DNA from: Sordariomycetes sp. S80-01Y
Taxonomy: Eukaryota > Ascomycota > Sordariomycetes
Assembly (NCBI GenBank): GCA_037042185.1
Contig: JAXQJY010000020.1
Span: forward strand, 761,872 to 825,871
DNA length: 64,000 bases
Direction of reading: 5' to 3'
Both the position numbers and the translations under genes were made by a program. Below the pieces are notes generated by a model. The model searched no databases, had not been told where the DNA came from, and saw only the letters and a list, made by a program, of their open reading frames with translations. Of this stretch, positions 1-12,144 are shown piece by piece (the first letter of the stretch is position 1; the number at the start of each line of letters is the position of its first letter).

Positions 1-1190
1 CACTCGAGATACCTCAATACGCTTTTGATCATTTGTTCCAAGTAGTCCTGACTCCTGGCCTTGTCTCAGCTGCGGATTAAATGGCCGATTCTCATTTCTC
101 GGTATGTCTTATTTCTTGCATCAGCTCTTTGCCTTATTCAGATCTATTCCTACATTTGGCTACAGCGCCGCTTGTGGACCAGTCCCAGGACCATGTGGTT
201 GCTCCCGCCTCGTTTACCATATTGGCCTAAAAAGAAGCAAGAAGACCCAGAGTAAAAGCGTCATTTACTAGCGTCGACCCAGGAAAAGATTCAGAGCTAC
301 ATTTCCAAGGCGAAGAAAGGACGGGCTAGACCTACCCAAGCGGCGCTATTGCCGTTTTATTCAACCGTGAACCTTGTCATGGCGGTAAAACATCACAACC
401 ATGTACGTGTATCTCCAATGCAAAGAAGGATGATATTAGCATATTCTCAAAAGCCTTGAAGTAAACTTTGTCCGAATTCATAGAACCATCTAAAAAGAAT
501 AACTTTCGTAGCGTTAGTAAAGGGCTTCTCAAGGAGATAATTCGAGGTGCTTGGTCGTCAGATCAGTCTCGACCAGGACATTAGGTGAAAATTCATCTTC
601 ACACCAGCCAGAACGCGTCACTCTGAGCGAGTGATGATAGGTGACTGAAGTCAAGAGTCTAGGAATACGATATGATACACACACGAAGCTATACAATAGC
701 GATTAGCTCCTCCTGCACGAGATACTGGTTCTTTTCAGCGATCACTTTGATCTTGCTTGCCATCCAAATTACGACGTAGCATTGCCACTCACGACGGTGG
801 GAGCCTTCATTTATGGCTTTGTCGATCAAAAGAAAGAAAGCAACAAGGCAATAAACGTAAGCAAAATTCAAAAAGAAGAGACGACGGCGCGCTCCTTGCA
901 CCGAAAACATCCATTCTGAAAGAGATACACTCAGAGCTATCATGGGTCTCTAAGGTTGAAGATAGCCCTGTAAGGCAATTCTGTTACGGAAGTCACGGGA
1001 AAATTGCTCGCTCACAAAATTGGCTATTATGGGCGATGAGCTTTGGGAAGCGGTTATCTTGTTTTGGACGTGAAGTCTACAGAGCACAGAGGACTGGACA
1101 TTCTGTGCAGTTCTAAATTAAGACCAAGCGGTACGTAATCCCCCGAAACCTTAAAAATGAGTTTTTGAATATTCTCCCTTGAGTTTCCCC
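1..1190. other. No gene recognised (left edge)
   Basis: Only short open frames occur here, most without an ATG start. The one at 61-255 begins at TTG and resembles no family I know. The stretch may contain the decayed edge of something outside the window, but nothing supports a gene call. Confidence 0.5.
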
Positions 1191-2105
1191 TCAGATCCGG
1201 GGGTTATTCTCTCTGAAGAACTCTTCTAAGCTTTTCCATTTCAGGTCGGGGTAACGTCCGTTATCTAGCGGGTCGTTCTTTCCATCTCCGGACATCATGT
1301 TCTCCATGTACTGCATTGCTTGCCAGGTAGGCATCAACTCGTCCTCCCCGCCGAGAAGGCGCATGGCCCGAATCGTCGCCTTCACCACGGCAGGCGGACC
1401 CATCCATTTGACAGTGTACTGATGACCTGTCACCTTCGTCTGTGCATCAGCCATATCCTGAGCACTGGTGACTGTGCTGGCGATGCGGAGGAAATGCGGT
1501 GCTGGATTTGGATCGACGGCCACAGCAGCAGTGTAAGCAGCAGTATCGGCCATAGTCGTGAAGTCAAGGGGCTGCGTTGGCTGACCAATGTAAGGAACTC
1601 TACGGGTCTTGTGGTCGATCATGGGGCCATGACCTGCCAGTAAATCCATAAAAGCTCCGTTTAGAATGCTTGTCCACGAGATTCCAGACTCTTCGAGTTT
1701 CTTATGAAATTCCCGACGGAGGTCAAGGTTGCGATTTGACCCGGGGTTTGTCTTGGTGAAGTCCAAAGAGAAGTCAGAAGGTATAAAACGTAGCACACCT
1801 GCAGCTTTAGACGCGTCGAGCAAGTCGCCTTGAGCGCCGTGCATCACGTTCTCGAGGCCCTGTAGACTAGACACAACGGCCATAGCTCCAGCAAGCTCGC
1901 GAGTCAAGATAGGTATATTCGAGAGGTCCATCGGCACAATGGTCGCCCCTGCCTTGGCTATGTCTTCAGTGCGAGAAGCACTCGTGTTCGGGCGGACAAG
2001 AGCTTTAACAACGACCCCACGAGCCAGAACAGCCTTGGTTATCAGCTTCCCAAGTGCGCCGGTGGCGCCAGCAACGACGACGAAGCCCGTCTTTGTTGTC
2101 ATCAT
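1191..2105 (-). CDS. NmrA-like / isoflavone-reductase-type NAD(P)-binding protein
   Basis: A single-exon 304-residue protein with an N-terminal Rossmann strand-loop-helix, GATGALGK at about residues 13-20, preceded by the hydrophobic strand FVVVA. This is the atypical-SDR glycine motif of the NmrA / PCBER group. An RFIPSDF segment near residue 105 is also typical of that group. Two ATGs stand at the start (2100-2105); the outer one is taken. There is no signal peptide, so the protein is probably cytosolic. Members either reduce small aromatic or secondary metabolites with NADPH or sense the NAD(P) redox state as regulators. The sequence does not decide between these. The nearest gene is 1.4 kb away on the other strand, so no operon-like context exists. 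The reading frame is intact and of usual length. Confidence 0.85.
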   Translation of the reverse strand: MMTTKTGFVVVAGATGALGKLITKAVLARGVVVKALVRPNTSASRTEDIAKAGATIVPMDLSNIPILTRELAGAMAVVSSLQGLENVMHGAQGDLLDASKAAGVLRFIPSDFSLDFTKTNPGSNRNLDLRREFHKKLEESGISWTSILNGAFMDLLAGHGPMIDHKTRRVPYIGQPTQPLDFTTMADTAAYTAAVAVDPNPAPHFLRIASTVTSAQDMADAQTKVTGHQYTVKWMGPPAVVKATIRAMRLLGGEDELMPTWQAMQYMENMMSGDGKNDPLDNGRYPDLKWKSLEEFFRENNPRI

Positions 2106-3513
2106 GTGTCGAATTTCAGGGCAGTAAAATGTAGGATAATTCGCAATGAGAAGTTGGAGGTAATGGTCGCCGTATTTTCTGGTGATGTGTTATATAAATT
2201 GGGGAGAACCTCGATGTAAATGCGTTCTGGTTGGGAATGCCACTGAATCGGGAAGGCGCTAACTCCGGGTTCGCTATGTCGAGAGGGGTCCGCTCGCCAA
2301 GTTCTGGAGCCGATTACAAGGTTGCGGACATAGAATCCGTCCTCTGCACAAGATGGATGGAACTCCGCAATGTAACTACGGCGATGGAGTCGATGACGAC
2401 TACAATATCGGATGATACAGCCTCAACAGCGGAGATTCTATATTGGCCCCTCTGATATCGACTCTCCGGGCATCCTCGGAGATAACGGGTACCTTTTAGG
2501 GGACTTGGGTTGCTTTGAGGAGGGTTGCCCCCACTCCGTCGGCAGTCGGTGGCCCGAGACCAATCTACAAGACAATCTGTCAATGGGTCATCCCGCGCGC
2601 GGCTCACAATACTTGGCAACCTCAGCGGGCGTAACTTCGAGAAGCTCGAACTTAGGGGCTGTGTAATATAATATACCAAGACAGTAGGGTCTGCTATCGC
2701 TTGCCTCACGGTCGTGTCCAAACTGAGTCCCAAATCATGAACAAAGGTTCTCATGTCTTTATGTTGTCTCCACTCAAGAGAAGTGATGGACGGACAACCA
2801 ATGCATATGATTTCCTTGCGGATATACTAGATATAAGGAGCCACTTACGTGGTGGTAGTAGTTGCCCTCATCGCAGAGAAGCATCAAGCCCTCAAAATTG
2901 GCGATCAACGAGACAAACTAACTTCCCAAAGATGTCTTGGAACAAAGACGAGTAAGCAATTCACGAATGTGGTCATTCGCTTTCTTCGTTTTCGGGGACC
3001 TATGGATATTGGAAAGGTTTGCGACACACTTAGGTCAGAAACGGCCGAACATCGGTCCGCTTGCCAAATTCGACTAGCCTCAGCCATTATTTTTAGGTTC
3101 CAATTCCAGTGCGTCGCCTCAGCCTGCCGATCAGTGCCGCGTATGTGGGAACCGCCTCCAGCCGCATACAAGATCGCCGGCTTTCGTATAAGCCGTATCG
3201 ACACAATGTCCCGACGAAAGAGATCCGAGACTAGCAATGGCTGATGGACAATTCGCTTATCCTCCGATTTTTCAAAAGCGGATACCCAGCTGAATGAATC
3301 CACGTTGCATGATCGGCACTTTCGCAGCCGCTTCCACTAAATCAGGATCTCAGCTGCTGACTGACACCTGCCGCAGCTATCCCGAAAGTACACGACTCGC
3401 GAGCCCACGATCTGGTATAAATACCGAGACGATCGCGAATGTTTCCACTTCCTGAGGTGCACCACGCGTCGTTCTCAGCGAAGAAGAATATAGAAAATCA
3501 CCCAACAGTCACC
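2106..3513. other. Intergenic region with no recognised gene
   Basis: This is the divergent promoter region between the NmrA-like gene and the NlpC/P60 gene. Several overlapping open frames of 70-146 codons on both strands show no domain and no consistent coding signal; I regard them as chance. Confidence 0.5.
3416..3423 (+). promoter_or_regulatory. TATA box of the NlpC/P60 gene
   Basis: TATAAATA lies 91 bp before the chosen ATG at 3514, a normal fungal distance. It supports transcription starting close to 3450 and therefore the shorter protein rather than translation from the upstream ATG at 3439. Confidence 0.5.
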
Positions 3514-4257
3514 ATGCAGTTCAGGCTCCTTGCTATCACAGCGGTTCTGCCGCTTGTGAGCGCCTATCCCATCACTGTCGATGGGGTCAACTGCCGCGCT
3601 GGTCCTGGAACAGGTGAGAAAATTGTCAAGAAGTACGCCATCGGAACCGACGTCGATGTAATCTGCCAGCAACATGGCCAGATGATTGAGCACAACACCC
3701 TCTGGGACAAAACTGGCGATGACTGCTATGTTTCCGACTACTACGTCAAAACCGGATCTGATAGTATGATCGCCGACTACTGCGACAATAGCTGGAAAGA
3801 GCCGGAGGACAGCTCCGAGTACAAGGGCAAGATCACTCGCAAGGAGATCATGGAGCGTGCCAATTTCTGGATCCAGCAGCATATTCCATACTCCATGACC
3901 GGCTATGAGCCTGATCACCTTGGCCGCGACTACCGCACAGACTGTTCTGGCTTCATCTCCATGGCCTTCCATGCCGCACCCGCTTATTCCACCATCAATC
4001 TCCCAGACATTGCTCAATCCATAGAGTGGGGCGAGCTTAAGGAAGGAGACTTTGTGGGCACCCTAGGTGAGGGCACTGGAGGCAAGTACGGCCACGTCAC
4101 CCTGTTCAAGTCCTGGGTCGACGACGAGCAGACAGTCTACAACACGGTCGAATGCAAAGGAACTGATGGCTGCGTCGAATACCAACGGGAGAAGGCCTGG
4201 ACTAATTATGGGTACACATCGAAACCTTACCGCTACACAAATGTTGAGGAAGAATGA
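3514..4257 (+). CDS. Secreted NlpC/P60-like cell-wall hydrolase
   Basis: A single-exon protein of 247 residues. The start at 3514 is chosen because it directly precedes a good signal peptide (MQFRLLAITAVLPLVSA); an in-frame ATG at 3439 would bury that signal behind 25 residues. After the signal comes an SH3b-like segment (VNCRAGPGTG, about residues 23-32), then the catalytic part: TDCSGF with the nucleophile Cys144 and KYGHVTLF with His194, the Cys/His pair of the NlpC/P60 peptidase fold. Family members cleave D-gamma-glutamyl-diaminopimelate or similar bonds in bacterial peptidoglycan. In a fungus, a secreted copy is most simply read as acting on bacterial walls outside the cell. The substrate is inference; family and secretion are well supported. 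Confidence 0.85.
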   Translation: MQFRLLAITAVLPLVSAYPITVDGVNCRAGPGTGEKIVKKYAIGTDVDVICQQHGQMIEHNTLWDKTGDDCYVSDYYVKTGSDSMIADYCDNSWKEPEDSSEYKGKITRKEIMERANFWIQQHIPYSMTGYEPDHLGRDYRTDCSGFISMAFHAAPAYSTINLPDIAQSIEWGELKEGDFVGTLGEGTGGKYGHVTLFKSWVDDEQTVYNTVECKGTDGCVEYQREKAWTNYGYTSKPYRYTNVEEE

Positions 4258-6845
4258 ATGTGCTTTGTGGGGATGGTTTACTGCACAAAGGTGCGGGGCT
4301 TTGATGGAGAGTACAAGACGGTGAAGATCCTGTGCCAGGCAACATGCAAAGAAGCCCTTCAGCTTCTGGTGCAGTTAAAGGGAATGTGATGTCCTCGTCA
4401 GTGAGATATATAGATGATAGGAAATGCAGCTGTTTGGATCGTTCCATTCAACATAATAACCAGGGGTCAGCGTGGGATGCCCACAATGCGGCCAATAATT
4501 CAACGGCCAAGAGTTCAGCATACTGTGCTTGAGTGTGTCATCATAACCCTCTGCGCGCGTTCGCCGAAGCTACGAAAAGATGACTCATGTCGACCGAAGC
4601 AACCCAATCCACAGTTTTGTCGATGCTCGGAGTAAAGTATTTATACACCGTCAGCCATCCTTGAGACCCTGACAAATATTACGCCGTTGCTAGAGGATGT
4701 TTCCAGGCGAAAAAGTATAGAAGTATCTCCTCATGCTGGGTCATTAGGACGTTCTTATCTCATCGGGGTAGAAAGCCCTGAATTTATTTCCCTTGACACG
4801 CTTCGGTGTCAGAACGAAGATCTGAGTACAGCCGGACTGCCTTTCCTTCCGGGCTGCCCGTTGGCATAATGGTAAACTTACACCCTCTGTCCGGTACAAG
4901 TACTTAGCTCAGCTATTTCCGCATGTTTCTCAGCTAGATAGGTAGGAGCTGTTTATGAAATAGCTGTTTACGAAATAGCCGTTTCTTCATTGTCAATGCC
5001 TTCGGAGATCTGACCTATCTGTCTCTGCCACAAATATGTGTGGTATAAAGAACGGGTGCATCGTTTTGTTGTCTAAGCTCAACCGAGCCCAATAAAAGGT
5101 TTGTTCTACCCTTATGAAGAATATGGGTTTGTATGACTGCGAGGGGTGAGCAACGTGGAGTGTGATTTTAGTAAACTCGATATGGGGTGTGATGGCGGGA
5201 CCCAATATCCCGATTATTACACAACGGACTTGAAAAGAGGCCGGACAACTCAAATGCAATAGCTCAAGGTTCTTGAGGTGTGATCAATCAAAGAACGCTC
5301 ACCCAACTGGATTGTGGGAGCATGGGTTTGAGCATGAAGTTATGGACCTTGTTGGACAATGTAATTGGGGCGTCTGGATTTTTTGCTTACGAATCAAGAG
5401 TATTTTAAGTCTTTCTAGTTTTGATCGTAGCACTGGAAATCGCAAGGGGGTGGAAATCGTTCACATGGAGCTGTTGAACACAAGGTGTTTCCATGGGCTG
5501 CCTGTCTCAGTCACAAGCTGATCTGCCCATGTGGAGAAGTTTCCCAAATCTGAGATGCGATAGACCTAGCCGTATTCTTAATGATGCATTGTTGTTGAAA
5601 TAGACCACCTATATTCAAGCAAGAGGCCACCGGACGACCGTACTAAAGGACATTGCCACAGATGCCGCTACCGTACGCGCAAACGACACACGCATATGGG
5701 CCAAATCGGAGCGCCCTGCCTAAAAATAACCCGATATTAAAGCACGATACGGTTCTAGCAGGTTTTAGAAGCATATTTGTCCTACAAGCGAAAATTGACG
5801 ATGTAATGCCCCTGCTGGTAACACGTCTAACCCGTGTTATACAATGCGCGCGAGTTTTTTACTTGCTTCCACGCAAAGACCGGTGCAGAGACACATGCCG
5901 ACATACTTGCTATCCAACCCCACCACTGTAGAGCCATAGCATGCTCAATTCTTCGGATAGCCATTAGGATTGGAGGCTGGACAGTAGTCTCCCACCTCAC
6001 TAGAGATTAATGGGGACTGAAGTGTGGAGCTATAGCTTCATTGCACTAAGCACGGAAGTCCAGTAGCCAAAGGAAAAGACGCAGCAGATCATGAGGGTCA
6101 TGCGTGTGGTGGCATGTGAGTGGCAAAAAGTGTGCGAGGGCTTACCTACGACAGGTATGAAAGTCCTAATAGCGGAAAAAGGGCTTTGGACAACAAGTTA
6201 TGAGACATATTACTTACGGGGTTGTGCTGCCGCGTTCAAGATATTAGCACCAAGGTTCATGTGTCAGAACACATAACGCGAAGCGTGTCGTTTCAAAAAG
6301 AAAATGTCCGGGATAGTGAGCTCCAGCTCAACACTTCTGGGGTTCAGGCAAAACCTCGATTGACTTTCCTTCATCTTTGAAAGCTACGTGATGTACCTAC
6401 GTAGTATCCGGTAATTATACCTTTCGAAGGCTCAGTCCGAGTATGCACGTCCCATATCTTGTGCAGTCTGATTGCCGTGTCTCTGGCCCTGCGTAGGTTA
6501 ATTTTCCTTAGCTTCTATCGCAACTGAACAATGTCTCAGCGCAGCGTCATCGATATGCAGCCTTGACTCAGATATCAGTGTCTCGGCTGTACTCTCTTGC
6601 CAGCTGAGCTAGGGTACGTACCGACAACGCGAAAGCGGCAATGAATCTCATTCCACGCCCACCTATGAATGTGGATTTGACTAATCTGGCTTAATATTAA
6701 TTTCTAAGAGAGATGCACCCCCGCTCGCTTGCTACTTCTGGAAAAGAGATGTCTAGCTTAGCTAGTAGTGGGGAAACAGGGCTGATGTTCTTGTTTGGGT
6801 TGGGGCTATGCTTCTTGTATGTTCGTCTTCACTTTTTAGCAAAGG
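4258..6845. other. Long gene-poor stretch
   Basis: About 2.6 kb without a convincing gene. Scattered open frames of 60-92 codons (for example 4687-4869 and 5653-5931) lack domains and start context. No tRNA-like or repeated structure was recognised by eye. Confidence 0.45.
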
Positions 6846-6849
6846 TCAT

Positions 6850-8026
6850 TTCAACATCTTCCGTTTCCTGACATCGAGATCTCAAAAGGCTTGGACCGTC
6901 TTCACTGTCTCGATATGTGGACGAAGGATCCATTGGACCGTGCGTCAAGCACTCTTTACTCGGAATTGCCACACGTCGATGGCGCCCATTGTGGATCAAA
7001 GGAATGGGTTACGATGGAAGAAGTATTGGGGCACCCGGAAGAATGGAATCATGCTGGGGGCTTTAATTGCAAAATTGGTTCATATCAAGATCTTTCCAAC
7101 AGCTACAGTCTCGATTGTAATGCATCAGCCGTCATGAGCAAGGGTGAGAATGACTGCGCAATGTCTTCTTAATCTAGCGTGCGTACCGAGATGGCGAGAA
7201 ATCCTGTCAGGTCCTCATATGCTTTAGTTCGGTAGCCGTGGGGCTCAAAGCATCGAAACCTTGCGGTGTTGCTCCTCCTTCTGAATCTTAACTTTTTGGA
7301 TGTTATTTTCGGCAATACTATGATGCTTCAAGATCTTCAAAGCTCTCTAAAATAAGTCTTTTGACGCAAATATGTGCCACCCCTGACTTTCCACACAACC
7401 AGTAGTCGAGATGCTTGGCACTGTTCTTTCGGCTTTTAAGAAGGCTATAATAATCGTTGAAATGGACGTCAAAATATAACAACAGCTTGGGCTGTCGTGT
7501 ACCGGGGCCGTCATGTACCAAGAAAAGTCGAGCCCCAGGCCAGAAACCTCACATTTGTGGCTCCGGTCTTGAGAATGTTAGCCGCGGAATTGAATTCTTG
7601 CAGTTCGACCTCTTAGAGGAAATTGATGAACCACCAGCAGCCCATCGCCGCTGTTTCGGACGCTAGACTTGGGATGTGGACCTCGGAACGTGGGCGAAAC
7701 AAGTACAAGTGTCTATCATCGCGTCGCGGAATGACATGGGACTGGAAGATTGGTGTCGCATCATGAATCACGTGACTCGTCACCATGCGGATCTCCGAGT
7801 CATGGGAAACTCAGTCAATGTAGAACTCCGTCGTTTCATTGCATCCTACATTTTGCAATTGGGTTTGCCATACGTCGTAGGTCCAAGGGGCTCTGAGTGT
7901 TCATGTACGAAGGCTCGGTTAACGTGCCGACGGATAAGGCGGCGTGGGCGTGGGGCGTGCTGGACAAAAATCCCCAGTCAAACAGCCAATTGGATTACAC
8001 CGAATAGAAAGTGCTGTTCCCTTTGA
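6850..8026 (+). pseudogene. Possible decayed gene, family unrecognised
   Basis: Two blocks read like real protein but do not connect. The first, 6891-7172, contains cysteine-containing phrases such as HVDGAHCGSKEW and GGFNCKIG and then stops. The second runs in one frame from 7457 to 8026 with a single stop at 7664-7666; beyond it lies an amphipathic stretch beginning DLGTWAKQVQ and containing LEDWCRIMNHV. The start codons of both frames are weak. I do not recognise the family. A broken secreted cysteine-containing enzyme is one possibility, chance open frames are another. Confidence 0.25.
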
Positions 8027-8260
8027 AGTCAGATCTCGGCAGTTTGGAGCCGAGACTTTTCTTACCTGCCAGAACGGGCACAGATGTTCGGGTGCTATCA
8101 ACAACATCTCAAATAGGAGAACTTTTGGTAAATGAGGAATGCGGAGGGGTCGCGGTGATCAATTCGCTTGATGTACTTAACGGAGTCGGCCCATTCCAAC
8201 CAGCAACAGTCAGTTCTTTTTCCGCATTGCAAGTTTGTACATCGTTGTTCTAACACCACC

Positions 8261-10306
8261 ATGGTTCAACTCGCTTTTATTGTGGCTGCGCTGGCGGCGA
8301 ATGCCGTCAATGCTGCTGCTACTCCGCGTGCTCGCAGCGTCTACCAGCTCAAAGAAACACACCCCGCTCCCAGGAGATGGCAGAAGCGGGAACCCGCTCC
8401 CCAGAGCCACGTCATTGACCTACAGATTGGCGTGAGACAGAGCAACTATGAGGAGCTCGAGAAACGCTTGTTCGAAGGTAAAACCTGCTTTTAGACTCAA
8501 CGGATTGGCGAATTGAAGCACATGTCTGACATTCTCAGTCTCACATCCTGATCATCCTACTTACGGCAATCACCTCAGTCACGAAGATGTCAATGAGCTC
8601 ATCAAGCCCAGCGAAGAGACTCTGAGTCTTGTTCTCGAGTGGCTTGCCGACAATGACGTAGTACCATCGGCGTATAGCGCTGCCAAAGACTGGATCACGG
8701 TTTCGCTGAACGTTAGTATGGTCGAGCGCCTTTTGGACACCAACTACCATACCTATGAGCACGAAAATGGCAATCGTGTCCTTCGTACATCGCAGTGGTC
8801 ACTGCCTGCACACCTGCACGAACATATTGATGCAATTCAGCCGACAACATCATTCTTCCGTGCCCATGCTCAAAGCGTCGATCATGTCGTTGAGGACTCC
8901 ACTGCTATCCAATCCATGGAAGCACAGGATTTCGGGTCCAATACGCCTGATAATACCGATGGCGTTTGCAACGTGACTTCTGTGACACCCCAGTGTTTTG
9001 AGAAGCTGTACAAGACGAAGGGATACGAAGTCAAGGCGCCCGGCAAGAACCAGATAGGGTTCGCCAACTACCTCGGAGAGCACCCTATCCGCACCGACTT
9101 GCGCCTCTTCCTGGCCAAATTTCGCCCGTTCGCTGTGAACGTCGCCAAGAAGTTCAAACAGCTTGTCATTGCTGACGGCCCAGGGGATGGACCTTTGACC
9201 CCTGATGATCTGGAAAACTCCAGGTGCAAGGAGGCGAACCTGGATGTGCAAGCCATCGCAGGAATCAACTCGGGCACACCCATCGTAAGCTTTTCTACTG
9301 GTGGCAGGTAAGTTGACTCTTTCCTATACTTTCTTTGCCTCCGAAGCCTTAGCTTACGTTAATTGCAGCCCACCTTTTGATCCCAGCCTTTCAACGCCTG
9401 AAAATACCAATGAGCCGTACCTCGACTGGGTTAACTGGCTCCTCAAACAACATTCGATCCCTCAAGTTATCTCCACATCATACGGTGACGACGAGCAAAC
9501 TGTCCCAAAGTCTTACGCGGAGCGCGTTTGCAAGCAGTTCGCTGCCGTCGGCGCTCGAGGAACCTCCCTTCTTTTCTCCAGCGGCGACAACGGCGTCGGC
9601 TCGTTTGAGGGATCCGAATGTCTCAGTAACGATGGCAAGAATACGACCAAATTCCTCCCGTCATTCCCTGCCTCGGTGAGTTTGTTCCAGCACCGATGTA
9701 CCTGAAGTATCGATCTAGAAAATGACTGACCTAATCTTCCAACAGTGTCCTTTCATCACTTCAGTTGGTGCAACCAAGGACTTCTCTCCCGAAGTTGTGG
9801 CGTGGCGTCCCGCTTACGTTGGTGAGGACGGGGTCCAGCACGGCAACTACTCTTCTGGAGGTGGATTCAGCAACTATTTCTCCACCCCGCATTACCAGAA
9901 GAAAGAAGTAACCAACTACGTCAAGGGCCTGGGCGGCAAATACGATGGTCTATTCAACAAGAAGGGGCGAGGATACCCTGATATCTCAGCCCAAGGGCTG
10001 TACTTTGCCTACTTCTGGAACGGTACTGAGGGAGTGATCAGTGGCACCAGCGCCAGTTGTCCGCTAACGGCTGGTATCATCTCTCTGGTTAACGACGCCC
10101 TGATTGTTTCAGGAAGGCCGGCGCTGGGCTTTTTGAACCCTTGGCTGTACACAAAGGGGCACAGGGGCTTTACAGACATCACTGGCGGAAGCAACTACGG
10201 CTGTGACACTGATGGCTTCGCGGCTACGGAGGGATGGGACCCAGTCACAGGATTTGGCACTCCAATCTTCCCTGACCTAGTAAAGCTCGCAAAGGGTGAG
10301 CATTAA
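8261..10306 (+). CDS. Secreted tripeptidyl-peptidase, sedolisin family (S53)
   Basis: Four exons: 8261-8477, 8539-9307, 9369-9675, 9746-10306, giving 617 residues. All three introns have GT..AG borders and preserve frame. A signal peptide is followed by the activation pro-domain ([14 protein letters not shown] spans the first splice junction), then the catalytic domain. Catalytic Glu304 and Asp308 lie in EANLDVQ; the oxyanion segment is SSGDNG; the nucleophile is Ser533 in SGTSASCP. These are the three landmarks of the acid-active S53 serine-carboxyl peptidases that remove tripeptides from protein N-termini outside the cell. Length and intron pattern fit the fungal SED-type enzymes. The pro-domain indicates an autoactivated zymogen. 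Nothing is missing, so it should be functional. Confidence 0.93.
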
Positions 10307-12144
10307 CTCGAATGTATCTTGGCAATGTGAAGTATAGAAGGCATCATGGGGCTCGCCTTCTTATAGATACTTTGGTCAAGATATGGAGACATTCAGTAGC
10401 CCGAATGAGAGAGAATAACTCATGATCTTCCCAGACTCGAAATTCCAGGTCGTCCGTTTCGATATAGGATGTGAAGTCTCGCCCGGATGGCTGAACACAT
10501 GTCCTTTGGAAATCGAACCCTACATTACCTACCCTGTAGCCCGACAGGCTCAAGCGGCACAATATTGAACCCATGCGCAGCAGCAAAGACCGCGGAAAAT
10601 GTCACCTGTCATTTGATATCAAGCGAGGGAACTTGAGATGTATTATGTTGGTTTCGTGTCGAGTATCTGACATCCGCCCGTGCTAATGGTTTGATCGCTG
10701 TCAAGAAACCGTATTCCATAGCCACAAATGTCCAGGGTCTTGCACAACAGAGCTTTTCTCAAACACTTCAGCGCCGACAATTTAAGCGGCCATGTTGTAA
10801 TTCTTTTCTTTGGCTGGTAACCCAGGATCTTGCAGTTTCGAACGGCTAAACGGTCCAATTGCAACCATCATTACCATCAGTAGCATTGTTGGGTCCTCTT
10901 CAGAAACGCTGCGGCCTGGCAGACAGAACTTTCGTGTGACTCGTGTGCTGACATTCTCGGCATGGGATAATTGGAGCTTATGCATCTGATCAAATGCGCC
11001 GACTTGGTTACCTACCGGGGGCGGTATTGAAAGATTCCGTATCCAACCGACTTTACACCTCTGGCGATGTCACCTCCACGTTCGAAGCCGGGTGGGGGAA
11101 TGGGGCCTTGAAGATTTCGAGATTTGGGCCGCTTTCCACGAGACAGATAAGGATACTGTTTCTTATTCAGTGATGAGTTGCAAGAGCGCGTTGCTTCATC
11201 TCCGAAGCCCATTTGGTTCTTTGAATTAGTAAATCTGTTTGCACAGTGAGACAGATGGTCGCATAGTTTGTGACGTTCCATGATCTGCGCAGCAACAAAG
11301 GCACCGGCCTGGGAGAAGACAATGTTACCCTAGGTAGGAGTCCCGACTCCGAGGCCAAAATCACTTGTGTGAGCTGCTAAGGTCGTGCCATGGATAGACG
11401 GGATACAGGGAGCAATGGCTCGGGTCGGCGCCCAATGAGGCCAACGTTCCAGTGACACAAACTTAAGAATTTGAGCTCATTTCAAGGTCGGGTTGCAGCG
11501 AGCGATTTACAGTTCTCTCGTTTTCTTGGGATCTGAATTAGTTCCATAGTTGATTAGATATCGAGGGTTCAACTATCTGATTAGGTCCAAACGGCGGAAC
11601 ACAGGTTTGATGTTGACGGCGCTTGGTTTCTGGCGCGAGGCAATATGCGATTTGGAGCCAACTTGTAGACCGACCCGAGCAAGCCGACAAAGTTCGCGGT
11701 GTCCAGCCCACTCAAGCTCAGGCAAGCGAAACCGCGCTTGAAAGTGATCAGATGCGCAAAGAACATTGTCAATGGTGTTGCTCCTGATCCTTGGCTCCAT
11801 ATATCGCCATTTGTAATATGCGGAGTTCGGAATGACTTCGGAGTGCGAGCTTGTAGCGAGCTGGGGCTAGGCTAACGCTATTCAGCGCACACACCAGCAT
11901 GAAGCATCGCATGTTGAGTAGATTACAAATATAGGTTTGCACGAATTTGACGTCGCTGTGCCTTCGGTGCATAGCTAACGCTTCTTGAGTGTACCATCAC
12001 AAACATAGGCATTGGGCTATATATGTCATAATGGCCTCCTCTGGAGATTTACCATGCCTCCATCAATTCATCTACTCAACACTCCTCTGACAACTTTCCC
12101 TACTCATTCAGCCGATACTTGTTCACTAGAAATCGCGAGATAAC
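10307..12144. other. Intergenic region with no recognised gene
   Basis: 1.8 kb with only short frames on the minus strand (for example 11012-11281), no domains and no repeats recognised. The last 200 bp before 12145 are CT-rich and probably form the promoter and leader of the hydrolase gene. Confidence 0.45.

Noticed and set aside
10501-10580. tRNA-like B-box words on the minus strand
   Set aside because: No matching A box or cloverleaf arms could be built at the right spacing.
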